Shown here piece after piece: positions 61,449 through 64,000 of a stretch of 64,000 bases of DNA. Under the pieces are notes generated by a model that did not search any database, was not told the DNA's origin, and was given only the letters and a program-made list of their open reading frames with translations. The stretch comes from Platycnemis pennipes (Eukaryota; Arthropoda; Insecta; Odonata; Platycnemididae): the NCBI GenBank assembly GCA_933228895.1, contig OW121850.1, positions 30,265,773 to 30,329,772 on the forward strand, read 5' to 3'. Numbering within the stretch: the stretch's first letter is position 1; the number at the start of each line of letters is the position of its first letter. The translations under genes were made by a program, and so were the position numbers.

Positions 61449-61600
61449 CGGCCACAGTAGCCAAGTCGTTAACGCGTCTGCCTTGCAATCCCAAGGTCGA
61501 GGGTTCGAATTTTAAATCGGAGAGATTAGAGGTAAGTTAAGCTAGACGGTGCCATATAGCCTTAGCACTTGGGGTCACTAAATATATAATTCTACTACAG
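61449..61600 (+). repeat. tRNA-derived SINE head
   Basis: The box A region TAGCCAAGTCGTTAACGCG (61458-61476) and box B GGTTCGAATTT (61502-61512) are correctly spaced, with a possible anticodon stem CCTTG/CAAGG between. The following unrelated DNA may be SINE body. The acceptor stem does not close, so it is not a functional tRNA. Confidence 0.5.
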
Positions 61601-64000
61601 TAGGTAGATGATAGCGTGTTTGCCTCACTTATGATAAACTTCGTGAATCATTGAATAGCATGTGACATAACTAGCTATCTACCTGTCGATGCACATGTTT
61701 GAAATATATATTTGTATGTCTTTATTAACACTTGGTTACTTCACGGATGAAACTACGCCTGAATGATGCTCGTATGTGAAGTGAGAGAGTATCAACACAT
61801 GGTTTCTTAACTCTTACTCCTTTGAGCTCATTTTTTGTCAAACTACGGTGCTTTAAAAGCTGATGCATTTTCCCTTGAGATTTTTGCATCGAACCGCTAC
61901 GAGACGCTTCCTTTTTACTGCCGTTTTCTCAAATCAAAGACTTCATAAAGTGGTTAAAGGCAATACGGAAGTTCTTACCTCTTGCTGGATCATTTACCAC
62001 CTGCGGAGAGCAGATGTTCTGTTCTCTTTTAGTTTGTTTTCCGTCTGAGGCTATTTTTTTCCATCAGTGTTATTCCAACTTACAGCGTATACAAACCTTA
62101 GTGTGGCCTGATAATGAAGATGAATTAAACTATGGCGTTGCGAAATAGTTATATGTTTTGATAATTGTAAAATGCTTCTTATGTGGTTAGGTTTTATTCG
62201 TTCAACAGACATTTTCATGCATACCTTTATATTTCAGTTTTATTGTAGATGCTAGTTGGATTACTTGAACAATTCAATATTTCGTGTGTGTGTTAAAGTC
62301 GGTCAAAATCTCTTTTGAGCAGACTTTACTTAAGAGATTAAGAATAGATATAAACAGAAGTTACACTTGTCCATGCTGTTATATTTAGTTATTTCCTTTC
62401 CTTCAGCCTCCTGATGTTTGCCAACATCTACGTAACTATATATATGTTTGATTTAGCAAGACTTTTTTGTATAAAAGTGATTGAATAATTTATTATGTCA
62501 GCATATTATGGTAGGTACTGATAAAAATAAAAAGATTCGAAGGATTGTAACCTTTGAATCATAAACAAAACTATAAGCTTTGCGCATGGAAATGAGCATA
62601 TTGGGTCTATTCGATATTGATTCTTGAATGAAAGCTGAAATTATTGCTATAATTTACGGCCACAGGAATTGAATGAAATTTGGTTTTTAACTGTTGGCAT
62701 CCTTCGAAATTCTACCCTCACAATTTCGTGCATGGATTGGAACATTTTTACTCCTTCATACGTAATCCAGACTCGCTCTTCTCTTCAACTCAGTCGTGGA
62801 AACATTTAGATATACAGGTCAGTTTGTAAATAAATTGCAGCTTAAGTAAAAGTCGTATAATGGTTGCACGCATGTATCTGAGATGAAATTTTATCCAATT
62901 CCCGCCCACCGTTACTTTGCACCCTTTGCCATGTTATGTGAGTGCATGCCGGAGAACGGCAGTTATAAAAAAATGCTCGCAAGAAAAGATCATGACTCGA
63001 CCGGCGCGTGATGTCATCGTTTGGCAGCCGTTCCTGCCCCGGGGAGAAGCGGTCAAAAATGGAATCGATGTCGCGAAAGGGTGTTGCGTCTGAGTAGGGG
63101 CCACTGGAGGTCTCGGAGACTTTCTAAATGACGTAGTTCCCACATCAAGAGGTAGTACAGGGATGTTCACCAGTCTACTAACGCATACGATTTCCGCATT
63201 GGATACTGAAACGAGAATACACTCGCGGATGATAATAAGTTCGTGCAGGTTATTGTACGTACACTATGTTTCCTTTATACCAGAGATCAAAGATTTTATC
63301 AGCAGAAAAAGTGATGATTTCGGAGTTTGCAGAATCGATAAAAGAATTAATACATTACCGATTCACTCTCAAGATTTTCCGCGCCATTCACTATCTTATA
63401 TCTGTTGTATACAACATCACCACATTTGTGCAATGCATTGGAGTTGAAGTTTTTGAATTGGAGTTTTTTGTCAGTGTAAAAGAAGAGTGTGTTGATTGGC
63501 ATACCGATAAAGGGGGGACCGACAATGTGATACTTAAATAGGCGTTTAAAAAGAACTCCAATCTTCTAGGAAAATCAATTAAATAGAACTTCCGCCTTCG
63601 TGTTGCTGAACGGCTTCTCTTAGATTTACTCCCTCGTCCTTTTAAATTCTCGAAGTTGTAGCTTTCAGTGTAAGAAATGAATTCAGTGGCATAAAATGTT
63701 ACGGTTTTAATAGTACCTTTTGTAATACAAACAAATTTATTAACATCTGATGAATATGAAATATTTAAAAGCTGCGAGACTACGTAGAAGTCTATTAAAT
63801 TAATCCAGTTTTCGGAAGTGATCCATCTTAAGAATAAGAAGGAGAAAGGGTAATTGGTGGCGGAATTCCTTCTGAAGTAAGTTCACAGGCCGAGGGAGGG
63901 ACAGAAGTTCGGTATTGAGGAAGGGGTGTGAACGGTGAGACCGAACAGAGGAAGTGTTGTACGACGGAGAACAATAAGGAAATCACACGTATTAATCATA
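61601..64000. other. AT-rich non-coding DNA to the window end
   Basis: No supported gene. A GC-richer patch at about 62890-63130 has no coding structure. The short ORFs at 63163-63541 look arbitrary. Confidence 0.5.

Overview
The window reads as a piece of a large, repeat-rich animal nuclear genome, most likely an arthropod and plausibly an insect. The grounds are an AT-rich background with almost no long ORFs, intron-type splice signals, isolated GC/CpG-rich islands, and relics of LINE, SINE, Penelope-like and foldback elements. Nothing looks bacterial: there are no operons, no ribosome-binding sites and no dense coding. The species cannot be fixed from what I can read.

Only one coding region is convincing: a 2.96-kb minus-strand exon (35911 down to 32954). 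It starts at an ATG and ends at a clean GTGAGT splice donor. It encodes about 986 residues of a low-complexity, charged, probably disordered protein with a PP1-docking-type RVSF motif near the N-terminus. I cannot name its family. Upstream (36.0-37.3 kb) lies a CpG-rich promoter-like region with a palindromic CRE site and a sharp purine/pyrimidine strand switch. Downstream, a possible phase-matched second exon sits at 30542-30411. Weaker candidate exons on the same strand lie at 43.46-43.26 kb and 46.40-46.23 kb.

Layout. 1-4.8 kb: AT-rich DNA, a tRNA-Lys-like relic, and two GC-rich islands. 4.8-6.05 kb: a 1.23-kb element bounded by 87-bp inverted repeats. 7.07-7.42 kb: a small tandem repeat, then a foldback with a hammerhead-like core. 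12.2-13.1, 15.0-15.3, 18.8-19.3, 20.5-21.5, 22.9-23.5 and 27.2-27.8 kb: GC/CpG-rich islands in AT-rich DNA. 19.89, 22.6-22.9 and 58.3-58.45 kb: more hammerhead-core motifs, two of them inside inverted repeats, as expected of Penelope-like terminal repeats. 28.8-32.9 kb: probable intron. 32.9-37.3 kb: the main gene start. 41.9-42.6 and 45.7-46.1 kb: 3' ends of one non-LTR retrotransposon family in opposite orientations, with a third tail at 58.1 kb. 42.84-43.09 kb: a 5S rRNA-derived SINE with apparent target-site duplications. 53.06-53.54 kb: four copies of a 120-bp tandem repeat. 54.2-54.5 kb: an inverted repeat. 54.6 and 60.4 kb: two copies of a diverged dispersed repeat. 57.0, 59.2 and 61.45 kb: tRNA-derived SINE heads.

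No complete autonomous mobile element and no complete cellular gene is contained in the window. The most interesting material is the set of hammerhead-like foldbacks, the 5S-derived SINE, the 120-bp array and the unidentified gene at 33-36 kb.
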